The notes: generated by a model not told the origin, from the sequence alone. 47,899 nt of DNA from Candidatus Bathyarchaeia archaeon (GCA_038843675.1 JAWBRV010000009.1:1-47899); one strand, 5' to 3'. Shown: positions 1-8,190, counted from the first letter of the stretch. Made by a program: numbers and translations.

Positions 1-126
1 TAGCGCCCTAACCTCTTCCCAAAGCTTGTTTTGGCCCTCCCTTAGCGCCCTAACCTCTTCCCAAAGCTTGTTTTGGCCCTCCCTTAGCGCCCTAACCTCT
101 TCCCAAAGCTTGTTTTGGCCCTCCCA
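1..126 (-). repeat. 42-bp tandem repeat, three units, inside a coding region
   Basis: Three head-to-tail units start at 1, 43 and 85. The first two are identical over 42 bp, and the third is identical over about 40 bp before it diverges. On the minus strand each unit encodes the 14-residue block REGQNKLWEEVRAL. A shortened, degenerate half-unit follows at about 126-145. The unit length is two heptads, so copy-number change keeps both the reading frame and the coiled-coil register. The array may continue beyond the left edge. Confidence 0.95.
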
Positions 127-263
127 AAGCTTCCTCTGGCCCTCCTCAAGGGCATCAAGCCTCTTGATTATCTCCGACATGCCCAAATAGCCAGCTACAG
201 CGTATCTGAACTCTGGATCCTTGTCCAATAATTCTAGCACTTCCCTCCTCAATGAGCCCATTT
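1..263 (-). CDS. Coiled-coil repeat protein, N-terminal part (cut by left edge)
   Basis: An open frame starts with ATG at 263-261 and runs off the left end, giving 87 visible residues. The N-terminus is a short helical region of about 35 residues containing EFRYAVAGYLG. This resembles the start of archaeal DUF3782/PD-(D/E)XK-type nuclease-like proteins, which then have long charged coiled coils. Here the coiled coil begins near residue 38 and continues as 14-residue heptad repeats. The nuclease-like C-terminal domain typical of that family would lie outside the window, so the family is an inference from the N-terminus only. A TATA-like element at 308-317 supports the start with a short leader. 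Confidence 0.75.
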
Positions 264-307
264 TCCGCCGCCGAAGCCTCGCCCAGATTGGTTTGGGGAT
301 TTTGATT

Positions 308-317
308 CTTTTAAATA
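308..317 (-). promoter_or_regulatory. TATA-like element for the coiled-coil gene
   Basis: Read on the minus strand this is TATTTAAAAG. It lies about 25 bases upstream of a predicted transcription start near 287 and about 45-50 bases upstream of the ATG at 263. The rest of 264-436 holds no gene I can support; it is this promoter plus the 3' flank of ileS. Confidence 0.5.
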
Positions 318-436
318 CTGCGGGACCTCGTCAAATAGATAGGCCCATTAGGCCCTTATGGCCTTAAATTACTAAGTTCAATTACGAAATTCATGAAGCC
401 AATCCCACCGTCCTTTGACGAAGTAGAAGGGCGACT

Positions 437-3418
437 TCATCGCTCAGCCGAATCTCTGGCAAGGCTTATGCCCATCGTATACTTCTCTCCACCTATGTCC
501 CAATCCTTAACGTATTCGGCCTCGACCTTACCCCCGGGGATTATCCTCAGACCCTTAACCCTGACCTCTTGGCGTATGTAATCCCCCTCGCCCATTATCA
601 TATCGACTTTATCCTCGGGGGCCGATATCCAAACGTCCACATAATCGTCTACCCTAAGATCCATCTCCTTCCTCATCTGCTGAAGCCTGCGGACCAGATC
701 ACGGGCGAGCCCTTCGGCCAATTCCTTCCCCGTCAGCCTGATGTCCAAGAAGACCGCGCCGCCATCAAAGGGTTCCGAGATCCATCCCTCCCCGACCTCC
801 TCCCCCGGCTCCAAAAGCTTGAGGCTTTGGACGTTGCCCTGCTCTAATAGGATTCGCTCGGCGAAGCGCAGAGAATCCCTCAGCTCCTCCGAACTCGCGG
901 CCACGGCCATGGATCTCAGCGGCTGCCTGAGTTTGATCCCAGCCCTCATCCTAGCCCTCGCGGCCGCCGCCAATATCTCCTGCGCAGCCCCCATGGCTCT
1001 CTCGGCCGATTGATCCATTAGGCCTTCATCGGGCGTTGGCCAAGGGAGCATATGAACACTTTTCGCATCATCTCCCAAAGCCCCCTTGAATGAGGAGAGG
1101 AATATCCGCTCGGAGAGGAAGGGGGCGAAGGGCGCCATAAGGACCAGCGAATCGGATAGGACCTTGAACAGGACCGCGTACATCGCCAGCTTATCCGGGT
1201 CGTCCCCCTCTCTCCACGCCCTCTTCCTAACGATCCTGATATAATTTCTGCTGAGGTCCTCGACCAAGAACCTCCGGATTGCCCTAGCGGCCTCGTGGAG
1301 GCGATACCCCTCCATCGCCTCCGTCACCTCCTTCAACAACTCCTGCTCTCTGCTCAATATCCACCTATCCTCCAACCTCATATGATCCCGGAGCCTTTGG
1401 AGGGGCCATTCGTTCGGCGCGAATCCGTCCAAGGCCATGTAGGTCGTCGCGAAAACGAACACGTTCCATATGACGTTTAAATCCCCCCGGATCTCCTCCA
1501 ACCCCCTCCAAGAGAACTTCAGGTCCTCCCAGATCGTATGCTGCGCAACGTATAGCCTCAGGGCATCCCTTCCAGCCCTCTCTATCGCCTCGCCCGGGGT
1601 CACGTAATTGCCGAGGGATTTATGCATCTCCCTCCCGTGCTCGTCGAGCATGAAGCCATGCATCAGGACCGTCCTGAATGGGGTCCTATCCGATAGGATG
1701 ACCCCGGCCCTGAGCAGCGAATAGAACCATCCGGATATTTGATCCCTCCCCTCGACTATGAAATCGACCGGCCACCAATATTTGCCCTCAGATTCGTCCT
1801 TTGGGAGCCCGAGGGAGGCATATGGGGCCATCCCGGAGTCGAACCAGCAAACGAGGACATCCTTAACCCTCCTCATCTCGCCCCCGCATTCGCATCTCCA
1901 TTTGAGGGCATCGACCCATGGGACGTGGTAATCGATCAAGGATCCGGCCTCGGGGGCCCTCTTGGATAATTCCTCGGCTGAGCCTATGACCTCCATCCTC
2001 TCGCAGGAATCGCAGACCCATATGGGCATCGGGGTCCCCCAATACCTCTGCCTTGATACGACCCAATCCTTCGCGCCCCTGAGCCAATCCCCGAAGGCAT
2101 TCATCCCGGCCCATTCCGGGATCCAAACCGCCTTCGAGCTCTCCCGGAGCATCTCGTCCCTGAGGGAGCTGACCTTTATGAACCATTGATCGGTGGCCCT
2201 GAGGATTATCGGCGTTTTGCATCTCCAGCACACCGGGTACTTATGATCCACCCATTCCTCGAAGAACAGTAAGCCACTGCTCCTGAGGTCCTCGATTATG
2301 ACCCTATTGGACTCCCTAACCTCCAAGCCTTCGTATTTCCCGGCCCCCTTTGAGAACCTCCCCTCGTCATCGACCATCATAACCATCGGCAGGCCGGCCC
2401 TTTCGCCAACTACGAAATCCTCCTCCCCATGACCAGTGGCCATGTGGACGCATCCGGTGCCTTCGAATAGGGTGACGAACTCCTCGCTGAGGACAACCCT
2501 ATGGGCGTTTGAGAGCCCTTGGAGGGCCGGGACCTCGAGTGGGGCGCGATATTCCAACCCCTCCAACGACGATCCCTTGAAGACTTGCAGGATCTCGTAC
2601 TCCCTCCCGGCCAATGAGAAGACGTGCCCCACCCTCTCCTTGGCCATTATGAAGACCTCATCTCCGCTCTTGACCCTGGCGTATTCGAAATCCGGATGGA
2701 CCATCACGCCCACGTTGGACGGTAGCGTCCAAGGCGTCGTGGTCCATATCAGTATGTATTCCCCCCTCGAGCCCTTCAATGGGAATTTCACGTATATGGA
2801 GGGGTCCCTCATCATCCTGTACTCGGTTATCTCGTAATCCGATAGGACCGTTTCGCAACGAGGGCACCAATGCACAACCTTTTTGCTGTGCTCCAGCAAT
2901 CCCCTCTCATGTGCCCTCTTTATCGCCCACCAGCAAGATTCGATGTATTGGTTGCTATGGGTCATGTAAGGCGATTCCCAATCCATCCAAACCCCCAAGT
3001 TCTTGAACTCCTCGCTCATCTGGGCCGAGTTCTCCTCGGCGAGTCTCTTACATTCCTCGACGAACCTATCCACCCCGAACGACTCTATGTCCTTCTTCGT
3101 TTGGAATCCGAACTTCTTCTCAATGGCTATCTCTATAGGAAGGCCGTGACAATCGTAACCCGGTTGATCCCGCACATTATATCCCCTATGCCTCCTATAG
3201 CGAAGGACTATGTCCTTCAACACCTTGTTCCAGCAGGTCCCTATGTGGGGAATCCCGGAGGATGGGAAGGGGGGGCCGTCTAAGAAGTAGAACTTGGGGC
3301 CCTTGGAGAGGCGCGCCTTCACCTCCTCATAAATGCCGTTCCTGCCCCAATATTCGAAAACCTCGCCCTCGACCCTCTTCGGGTCATATGCCTTCTCCAA
3401 TGCCGCGATGCGGCCCAA
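437..3418 (-). CDS. ileS: Isoleucyl-tRNA synthetase
   Basis: This is a class I aminoacyl-tRNA synthetase of 993 aa that charges tRNA-Ile in the cytoplasm. The HIGH motif appears as HIGT at about residue 57, inside PPFPSSGIPHIGT. The KMSKS loop appears as MHKSLGN, as usual in archaeal/eukaryotic-type IleRS. The editing (CP1) domain lies between them. CxxC pairs (CPRC, CWRC, CDSC) look like zinc-binding knuckles. The C-terminal anticodon-binding helical domain is complete, so the length is normal for archaea. The ATG start at 3418 gives the expected N-terminus just ahead of the DPKRVE region. The gene is divergent from nth, with 129 bp between them. Confidence 0.97.
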   Translation of the reverse strand: MGRIAALEKAYDPKRVEGEVFEYWGRNGIYEEVKARLSKGPKFYFLDGPPFPSSGIPHIGTCWNKVLKDIVLRYRRHRGYNVRDQPGYDCHGLPIEIAIEKKFGFQTKKDIESFGVDRFVEECKRLAEENSAQMSEEFKNLGVWMDWESPYMTHSNQYIESCWWAIKRAHERGLLEHSKKVVHWCPRCETVLSDYEITEYRMMRDPSIYVKFPLKGSRGEYILIWTTTPWTLPSNVGVMVHPDFEYARVKSGDEVFIMAKERVGHVFSLAGREYEILQVFKGSSLEGLEYRAPLEVPALQGLSNAHRVVLSEEFVTLFEGTGCVHMATGHGEEDFVVGERAGLPMVMMVDDEGRFSKGAGKYEGLEVRESNRVIIEDLRSSGLLFFEEWVDHKYPVCWRCKTPIILRATDQWFIKVSSLRDEMLRESSKAVWIPEWAGMNAFGDWLRGAKDWVVSRQRYWGTPMPIWVCDSCERMEVIGSAEELSKRAPEAGSLIDYHVPWVDALKWRCECGGEMRRVKDVLVCWFDSGMAPYASLGLPKDESEGKYWWPVDFIVEGRDQISGWFYSLLRAGVILSDRTPFRTVLMHGFMLDEHGREMHKSLGNYVTPGEAIERAGRDALRLYVAQHTIWEDLKFSWRGLEEIRGDLNVIWNVFVFATTYMALDGFAPNEWPLQRLRDHMRLEDRWILSREQELLKEVTEAMEGYRLHEAARAIRRFLVEDLSRNYIRIVRKRAWREGDDPDKLAMYAVLFKVLSDSLVLMAPFAPFLSERIFLSSFKGALGDDAKSVHMLPWPTPDEGLMDQSAERAMGAAQEILAAAARARMRAGIKLRQPLRSMAVAASSEELRDSLRFAERILLEQGNVQSLKLLEPGEEVGEGWISEPFDGGAVFLDIRLTGKELAEGLARDLVRRLQQMRKEMDLRVDDYVDVWISAPEDKVDMIMGEGDYIRQEVRVKGLRIIPGGKVEAEYVKDWDIGGEKYTMGISLARDSAER

Positions 3419-3547
3419 ATATTCCCACCGTGATTGGCCGATCCATTTCCGATATGATGTCGAACGAGATTTATTCGATTATTAAAAAAGGTTTACCAAG
3501 CCCAAGGGGAGCTCATTCGATTAGAGCTGGATCCAGGGGCTGGATCG

Positions 3548-4237
3548 ATGTCGTGCGCGGATCCATCTGAAAGGATGAGGAGGGCGCTCGCCATATTGGA
3601 GGAGGGTATTGAGGTGGAGGATTGGTTCAAGGGCATCGATGGCTTCGAATTGCTCATAGCGACAATCCTATCGCAATCCACTAATTACAAGAACGTCAGG
3701 ATAGCCATGGAGCGCCTCAGGGCCAAGGTTGGGATCTCCCCCTCCTCCATAGCCGAATCGGACCTTCGGGCCATAAGGGATTGCATAAAGCCCGCGGGGC
3801 TCTTCAACCAAAAGGCCAAGAGGATAAAGGAAGTCGCGAGGAGGATCCTTGAGAATTACGGGGGGGATGTGGGAAAATTGCTCCTGAGCGATGATCCCCG
3901 GAACGAGCTGCTCCGCCTGCCGGGGGTCGGGCCAAAGACCGCCGACGTATTCCTAGCTTTCTATGGAGGGCTCAATATACTTCCGGTTGACACTCACATA
4001 AAACGGGTGGCAAAGAGGTTGGGCATAGCCGAGGGGGCGGGGGGCTATGAGGGGGTGAGGGCTAAGTTGGAGGAGCTCATACCGCCGCATAAGAGGAGGA
4101 GGCTTCACATAGTCCTGATAAAATTCGGGAGAAGCGTTTGTAAGGCTAAGGCGCCCGATTGCCACAGATGCCCAATAGCCGAGCTATGCCCAAGCGCCAA
4201 GCGCTTCCTCGAAACCGCCTCAGGGGATCGAGGTTGA
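3548..4237 (+). CDS. nth: Endonuclease III-type DNA glycosylase/AP lyase
   Basis: A base-excision repair enzyme of 229 aa that removes oxidised pyrimidines and nicks the abasic site. The helix-hairpin-helix is LPGVGPKTA, with the catalytic lysine expected just upstream or inside it as usual for the family. The catalytic aspartate is in VDTHIKR. The C-terminal [4Fe-4S] loop shows C-x6-C-x2-C-x5-C (CKAKAPDCHRCPIAELC). Length and domain order are normal. The stop codon TGA at 4235-4237 overlaps the TTG start of the PfkB kinase, so the two are probably co-transcribed. Confidence 0.95.
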   Translation: MSCADPSERMRRALAILEEGIEVEDWFKGIDGFELLIATILSQSTNYKNVRIAMERLRAKVGISPSSIAESDLRAIRDCIKPAGLFNQKAKRIKEVARRILENYGGDVGKLLLSDDPRNELLRLPGVGPKTADVFLAFYGGLNILPVDTHIKRVAKRLGIAEGAGGYEGVRAKLEELIPPHKRRRLHIVLIKFGRSVCKAKAPDCHRCPIAELCPSAKRFLETASGDRG

Positions 4238-5307
4238 GGGCCGAGCTATTGGAGAATCTTTTGAGCCTCCTGAGGGGCCCCCTCCCATCCCCGGAGGTCG
4301 TTCTCATGCCGGATTTCTATCTAGATCATTTCGTCAAGTTCGAGGGCGAGCTAGAGGCCTTCGCGAAATCCCTTCGGGAGATGGCGGAGCGCGGAGGGGG
4401 GAATTTCCCAATGACGGCGCAAGCCATCATGAGGGGCGGCAACGCCGCCAACACGGCCGCGGCCCTCTCAAAGCTGGGCGGGAGGCCATATTTGGTGGCC
4501 AAGGCGGATGAGCTCGGCCTATGGTTCTTGGAGAGGCGATCCGGCCTAAAGGGCCCAGAGCTGAGAGGCGTGAAGGCCTCTGGGAGGCAATCCATGACCG
4601 TGGCCCTAGAGCTACGTTACGGCGGGAGACTGATCAATTTGATGATAAATGATCCCGGGCCCGTGCGGGATTTCAGCCCCTCCGATTTGGATGAGGATGA
4701 TGTGGAGGCGGTGAGGCGCGCTGACTTCGTATGCGTCCTCAACTGGGCGCAGAATTTGAGGGGCACGGAGCTCATCCAAGAGGTCTTCGGGCTCGCGAAG
4801 CGCGAGGGGGTCGGCAAGACCTTTTTGGATACTGGGGATCCCTCCCCGAAGAGGGATGAGATAAAGGTCCTGTTGAAGGAAGTATTGGGCCGAGGCCTCG
4901 TCGATGTTTGGAGCCTGAACGAGAACGAGGCCAAGTGGTATTCCTCTGCGATGGGATTTCATGCAACCGATGCCCCATGCTTCGAAATGGGGAAGTTCAT
5001 GCATGAGGAGCTCGGCGTCATCATCGATCTCCATACTTCGGATTTCAGCTCGACGCATGGGCCCGGAGGAGATTGGATCGTCAATTCCCTCCCCGTCACT
5101 CCTTTGAGGAAGACCGGCGCGGGCGATGCTTGGAACGCAGCTGATATACTTGGGCATTCGATGCGCTTGGATCCGGAATTAAGGCTGGCGTTATCGAATG
5201 CCGCCGCCTCCTATTACATCTCGAACGAGGAGGGGCGCCATGCGAGCGCCGAGGACCTTAGGGCATTCTTGGAAGGCTTCCTGAAAGGCCCATGTAAACT
5301 ATATTAG
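4234..5307 (+). CDS. PfkB/ribokinase-family kinase
   Basis: A sugar- or nucleoside-kinase-like protein of about 357 aa. The N-terminal substrate motif is GGNAANTAAALSKLGG and the C-terminal catalytic/anion-hole motif is KTGAGDAWNAADI. The central lid and nucleotide-binding region fits the family. Substrate cannot be told from sequence. The open frame extends upstream to 4159 inside nth. I prefer the TTG at 4234, because it overlaps the nth stop as TTGA and gives the usual short helical N-terminus before PSPEVVLMPDFYLDHF. Confidence 0.85.
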   Translation: MRAELLENLLSLLRGPLPSPEVVLMPDFYLDHFVKFEGELEAFAKSLREMAERGGGNFPMTAQAIMRGGNAANTAAALSKLGGRPYLVAKADELGLWFLERRSGLKGPELRGVKASGRQSMTVALELRYGGRLINLMINDPGPVRDFSPSDLDEDDVEAVRRADFVCVLNWAQNLRGTELIQEVFGLAKREGVGKTFLDTGDPSPKRDEIKVLLKEVLGRGLVDVWSLNENEAKWYSSAMGFHATDAPCFEMGKFMHEELGVIIDLHTSDFSSTHGPGGDWIVNSLPVTPLRKTGAGDAWNAADILGHSMRLDPELRLALSNAAASYYISNEEGRHASAEDLRAFLEGFLKGPCKLY

Positions 5308-5340
5308 GGCGTTTATTTCCAAATAATGGGAGGGTCGAGG

Positions 5341-5682
5341 ATGACGGAAGAGGGGCAAATCATCGATATATCCGATTTCAACAAATTGGACATGAGAGTT
5401 GGCACAATAGTGGAGGCCGAGAGGGTGATCGGGACCAAGAAGCTTTATAGGATAAAGGTCGATCTCGGGGAGCTCGGGAGGAGGCAAACGATATCGGGCT
5501 TGGTTGGATATTATAGCCAAAGCGAGCTCATCGGGAAGAGGGTCATATTCCTCGCGAACCTCAAGAAGGCGAGGATAGCCGGGGAGGAATCGGAGGGGAT
5601 GATCCTAGCGGCCCTCAAGGATGGCGATTTGGCCCTATTGACCGTGGATAGAGAGATACCCAACGGGGCCAAGATCTCCTGA
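5341..5682 (+). CDS. tRNA-binding OB-fold protein (MetRS C-terminal/Trbp111-like)
   Basis: A small stand-alone tRNA-binding domain of 113 aa, homologous to the C-terminal extension of methionyl-tRNA synthetase and to Trbp111. The family signature is visible: FNKLDMRVGTIVEAERV near the start, then IKVDLGE, QTISGL, and SEGMILAA near the end. It probably binds tRNA elbows and may assist MetRS in trans. An in-frame ATG at 5326 exists, but the ATG at 5341 has a good GGAGG ribosome site seven bases upstream, so I chose it. The gene lies in a tight plus-strand run with the RPC34 homologue and rlmE. Confidence 0.88.
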   Translation: MTEEGQIIDISDFNKLDMRVGTIVEAERVIGTKKLYRIKVDLGELGRRQTISGLVGYYSQSELIGKRVIFLANLKKARIAGEESEGMILAALKDGDLALLTVDREIPNGAKIS

Positions 5683-5694
5683 GGGTCGCCACCC

Positions 5695-6084
5695 ATGTCC
5701 TCGAGGCGTAAGAAGAGTCCGGTGGAGCAGGACGTCCTTAGGCTCATAATGGATGCGGGGGACGAGGGGGTTTTGCAATCGGAGCTATGGAAGAACATGG
5801 GGGTCGATAGCCGCGAGGGATCGAGGGCCATATTGAGGTTGGAAAGGAGGGGATTGATAGCCCGCAAGAAGGAGCTCCACAGCGGCCGATGGACATATAG
5901 GCTGTTCTCGAAGAGGAAGTACGCCACAATAGACGATATAAAGGATATCCCATGCACCTTCTGCGATCTTGAATCGAGGTGCGGAGAATCCGATCTCTCC
6001 CCCGAGAATTGCGAAAGGATGATAGCTTGGATAACGGCCATGTTGAACGAGAGCGCCGAGCAGCGGTCCCATGAAGAAGCATAG
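5695..6084 (+). CDS. Archaeal homologue of RNA polymerase III subunit RPC34/RPC39
   Basis: A 129-aa protein. Residues about 8-75 form a winged helix (VLQSELWKNMGVDSREGSRAI). The C-terminal part has cysteines C87, C90, C96 and C106 (C-x2-C-x5-C-x9-C) in a block ending SPENCERMIAWI. This matches the C-terminal FeS segment of eukaryotic RPC39, which has the same order of Cys pair, Cys, Ile/Leu-Ser-Pro-x-Asn-Cys and WI/WL. Family knowledge: such homologues occur in Crenarchaeota and Thaumarchaeota and carry a [4Fe-4S] cluster. A role in transcription initiation is inferred. It overlaps the start of rlmE by 14 bp. It could be mistaken for a generic MarR/Lrp regulator. Confidence 0.8.
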   Translation: MSSRRKKSPVEQDVLRLIMDAGDEGVLQSELWKNMGVDSREGSRAILRLERRGLIARKKELHSGRWTYRLFSKRKYATIDDIKDIPCTFCDLESRCGESDLSPENCERMIAWITAMLNESAEQRSHEEA

Positions 6085-6694
6085 GAGCCCTTGGATAAGG
6101 GAAAGGCTCAAGGACCAATACCATAGGATGGCCAAGAGGGAGGGCTATAGGAGCAGGGCGGCCTATAAGCTATTGGAGATCAACTCCCGAGAGGGGATAA
6201 TCAAGGCGGGCGATAGGGTCCTCGATCTCGGGGCGGCCCCGGGGGGATGGATCCAAGTTGCATCCGAATGCGTTGGGGAGGGGGGTTATGTCCTAGGCAT
6301 CGATGTCAAAGAGATCGAGCCGCTGCCCCTGAGGAACGTGGAGACAATAATCGCCGATATAGAGGGCGAGGAGGCCTTGAGGCATGCCTCCGATAGGGGC
6401 CCCTTCGATGTGGTGCTTTGCGATGCCTCCCCGAAGCTATCGGGCGCGAAGGACCTCGATCGGGCTAGGCAATTCGGCCTGTCTATGGCTTCCTTGAGGA
6501 TCGCGAAGACGGTCCTTAGGAGGGGCGGGCATTTCCTGACTAAGGCGTTCGAGGGGCCGGAGGTTGGCGAGCTGAGGGAGGAGCTCCGGAAGCTCTTCTC
6601 GGAGGTCAAGATCCTGAAGCCCAAGGCCTCCAAGAGCGAGAGCTCCGAGATCTACGTTCTCGCCAAGGGGTTCATGTCTCGGAACGGGTTTTGA
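6071..6694 (+). CDS. rlmE: RlmE/FtsJ-family 2'-O-ribose methyltransferase
   Basis: A 207-aa SAM-dependent RNA methyltransferase acting on rRNA or tRNA ribose 2'-OH. The SAM site is VLDLGAAPGGW. The family's K-D-K-E catalytic tetrad is visible: K in RAAYKLLEI, D in LCDASP, K in FLTKAFEG and E in SSEIYVLAKGF. Length equals the bacterial FtsJ core with no N- or C-terminal extension. Whether it modifies 23S rRNA (RlmE-like) or tRNA (Trm7-like) cannot be decided here. The ATG at 6071 overlaps the previous gene. Confidence 0.93.
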   Translation: MKKHRSPWIRERLKDQYHRMAKREGYRSRAAYKLLEINSREGIIKAGDRVLDLGAAPGGWIQVASECVGEGGYVLGIDVKEIEPLPLRNVETIIADIEGEEALRHASDRGPFDVVLCDASPKLSGAKDLDRARQFGLSMASLRIAKTVLRRGGHFLTKAFEGPEVGELREELRKLFSEVKILKPKASKSESSEIYVLAKGFMSRNGF

Positions 6695-7155
6695 CGATCA
6701 AACTTCCCGGCCCCTTCGATCTGATGATATAGGTTACTTTCGTTGATTGTAACATTCCATACAAGTTCTCATAAACCCCGCCACCCTCATCCTTTAATCC
6801 GAGGGAGTTGCAAGATCGCTTTGGCCCCATCATTGAGTATGGTTAATATGGTTAATTATGAAGGATGGGAATGGGCGATAAGCACAAAAATCTCGGGATC
6901 ACATTTAACCTTGCCCGCAGTTCGCCATCCCATATCGCCCAAAAGCCTCCCCCATAATGCTGGGATTTCTCCCATCTCAATGTCTTTAGATACCGTCAAG
7001 CACCAATGCCTTGCCATGCGGGGTCAATTTTCGATCCCCCATTATGTTTTGGATTCTTGAAGATCGAAGCCCTTACAGCAAATCCATAGGGGTTTTTGAG
7101 CGATAAGACATAATATAGGGGGAAGATCGTAATAGAGCCATCTAGGTGATAAATA
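6695..7155. other. Long intergenic region (about 460 bp)
   Basis: This region is clearly richer in A/T than the genes around it. It contains a duplicated motif ATGGTTAAT/ATGGTTAATT at about 6839-6860, the short minus-strand open frame at 6856-7017 described separately, and a TATA-like CATAATATA at about 7109-7117 that probably drives the small membrane protein gene at 7156. The plus-strand open frame 6743-7060 has a codon pattern and composition unlike its neighbours and is not accepted. No tRNA-like T-loop or clear box C/D pair was found. Confidence 0.6.
6856..7017 (-). pseudogene. Short open frame, possible EVE-domain remnant
   Basis: A 53-residue minus-strand frame begins ATG at 7017. Its N-terminus, MARHWCLTVSKD, followed by ALWG about ten residues later, recalls the start of archaeal EVE-domain proteins (xYWxxxxSxxN...xWG). 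It ends at a stop after HSHPS, far short of the roughly 140-residue EVE domain, and the middle does not match well. I read it as either a decayed gene fragment or chance similarity. No ribosome site is seen. Confidence 0.22.
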
Positions 7156-7281
7156 ATGCCACTCGCCTCGGATGCGGAATTGGGCTATTACGCCCTATCC
7201 TTCATACTGGGGGTAGGGATCGGCTTCGTATTGGGGCTTTCCATAGGCGGGTTCCTCTTCGGGAGGGGAGAGCATGAATAA
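7156..7281 (+). CDS. 41-residue single-pass membrane protein
   Basis: This gene is too short for most gene callers. ATG at 7156, stop at 7279-7281. Residues about 10-36 form one hydrophobic helix rich in glycine (LSFILGVGIGFVLGLSIGGF, a glycine-zipper look), with a charged C-terminus (GRGEHE). An upstream TATA-like element at about 7109-7117 and a GGTGAT ribosome-site-like stretch at about 7145-7150 support expression. It lies 2 bp ahead of the Pro/Tyr-rich zinc-ribbon gene, so the two probably form one unit. Function unknown. Confidence 0.6.
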   Translation: MPLASDAELGYYALSFILGVGIGFVLGLSIGGFLFGRGEHE

Positions 7282-7283
7282 AT

Positions 7284-7643
7284 ATGATGACAAAAGCTTT
7301 AATTATTCAAGCCCAACCACATATTGGCGGTGAAATCGATTTGGCATATTTCGTCCCAGTCCCGGCGGCGAAGCTCCCTAGGGCATATCTGCCCTATCAG
7401 GTGCCGGCTGCGCAGGTTTGGTATCCGCCGCCCCCTCCGGAGCCCGTCTATTACTACGTGGAGCCCTCCTATGTCACCCCCGAGCCGGTCTTCTATCAAG
7501 CGCCGGCCAGGTACGTTTACGTTCCCCCTCCACCCACCACCTATCTATGCCCATATTGCCGCACAATCCTATATTGGGTGCCCAACGACTGGTATTGCCC
7601 ATATCACGGCAAGATATCCAAGACTAGGTTCAGGTTCATTTGA
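7284..7643 (+). CDS. Pro/Tyr-rich protein with C-terminal zinc ribbon
   Basis: A 119-aa protein not recognised as a named family. Residues about 28-86 are a low-complexity stretch built from Pro, Tyr, Val and Ala (PPPPPEPVYYYVEP, RYVYVPPPP). Residues about 88-112 form a compact Cys/His knuckle, CPYC...WYCPYHGK, i.e. C-x2-C-x11-C-x2-H, probably zinc-binding. No signal peptide is seen. Its 3' end overlaps the THEP1 gene by 8 bp, tail to tail. The membrane protein just upstream suggests a membrane-associated partner. The ATG at 7287 is an equally possible start. Confidence 0.7.
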   Translation: MMTKALIIQAQPHIGGEIDLAYFVPVPAAKLPRAYLPYQVPAAQVWYPPPPPEPVYYYVEPSYVTPEPVFYQAPARYVYVPPPPTTYLCPYCRTILYWVPNDWYCPYHGKISKTRFRFI

Positions 7644-8190
7644 GCCCTCCGCCAAAGAGGCCCGAGATCGCTTCGCTTAGCTTCGCTGGGAGCTCCCCCC
7701 TGTTCGAGGGCGAAACCTCGATCAGGATCGAATCCCCCCTACTCTTCGCCTCCCTCACCAATCGATCCTCCATCCTATAATGGATCGTGGCCAGTACAGG
7801 CTTCCCGCATTCAAGCGCCCTAGCGACCGACCCCCTGAAATCCTCCGATAGGAGCTCCATCGGGCCTATCTCGTCTATGATTATCAAATCGCATTCTTGG
7901 ATCGCGATATCTATTGCGCCGGCGCCGATATCCCTCAGATCCCCCAAATTCACCCCGTATTTCCCGATCCTAGGCCCGCCAAGGCCGGCGAGGGCCAAGA
8001 TCCCCTCCCTCCCCCTCCAAAGATCCAACAGCTTGAAGCCTATTCGGCCCCGATCCCCGACCATCTCAAGCGTCAAAACACCCCCAACCTTGAAGCCCAT
8101 GGATTTGAGCAGCTCAGCGGTCTTCGCTGCGACCGTGCTCTTGCCGGACCTAGGCGGCCCGGTGAGCAAGATTACCCTTTTCCCCTTCAG
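7636..8190 (-). CDS. THEP1-family nucleoside-triphosphatase
   Basis: A P-loop NTPase of the THEP1 (DUF265) family that hydrolyses NTPs; its biological role is unclear. Walker A is TGPPRSGKST and the diagnostic Walker B is IIIDEIGPMEL. About 184 residues, as usual. The open frame continues upstream to 8457, but that part is antisense to rnhB and is not THEP1-like. The start is uncertain. No ATG/GTG fits, so I give the CTG at 8190, which follows a GGGGAGG ribosome site and leads into LKGKRVILLTG. A TTG at 8223 is in frame, but it lies too close to the TATA element at 8225-8237 to be in the transcript. Confidence 0.85.
   Translation of the reverse strand: MKGKRVILLTGPPRSGKSTVAAKTAELLKSMGFKVGGVLTLEMVGDRGRIGFKLLDLWRGREGILALAGLGGPRIGKYGVNLGDLRDIGAGAIDIAIQECDLIIIDEIGPMELLSEDFRGSVARALECGKPVLATIHYRMEDRLVREAKSRGDSILIEVSPSNRGELPAKLSEAISGLFGGGLK

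Noticed and set aside
1-126. CRISPR array
   Set aside because: The 42-bp units are directly adjacent with no spacers and encode an in-frame 14-residue repeat.
1863-2231. Open frames within ileS on both strands (for example 1863-2231 and 2436-2837)
   Set aside because: They are shadows of the ileS frame, without ribosome sites or any family likeness.
6722-6760. Box C/D small RNA starting TGATGA
   Set aside because: No CTGA box D and no internal D'/C' pair in reach.
6743-7060. Plus-strand 105-aa open frame in the long gap
   Set aside because: Composition (His, Ser, Pro rich) and codon use are unlike the real genes, and the opposite strand gives a better-looking frame.
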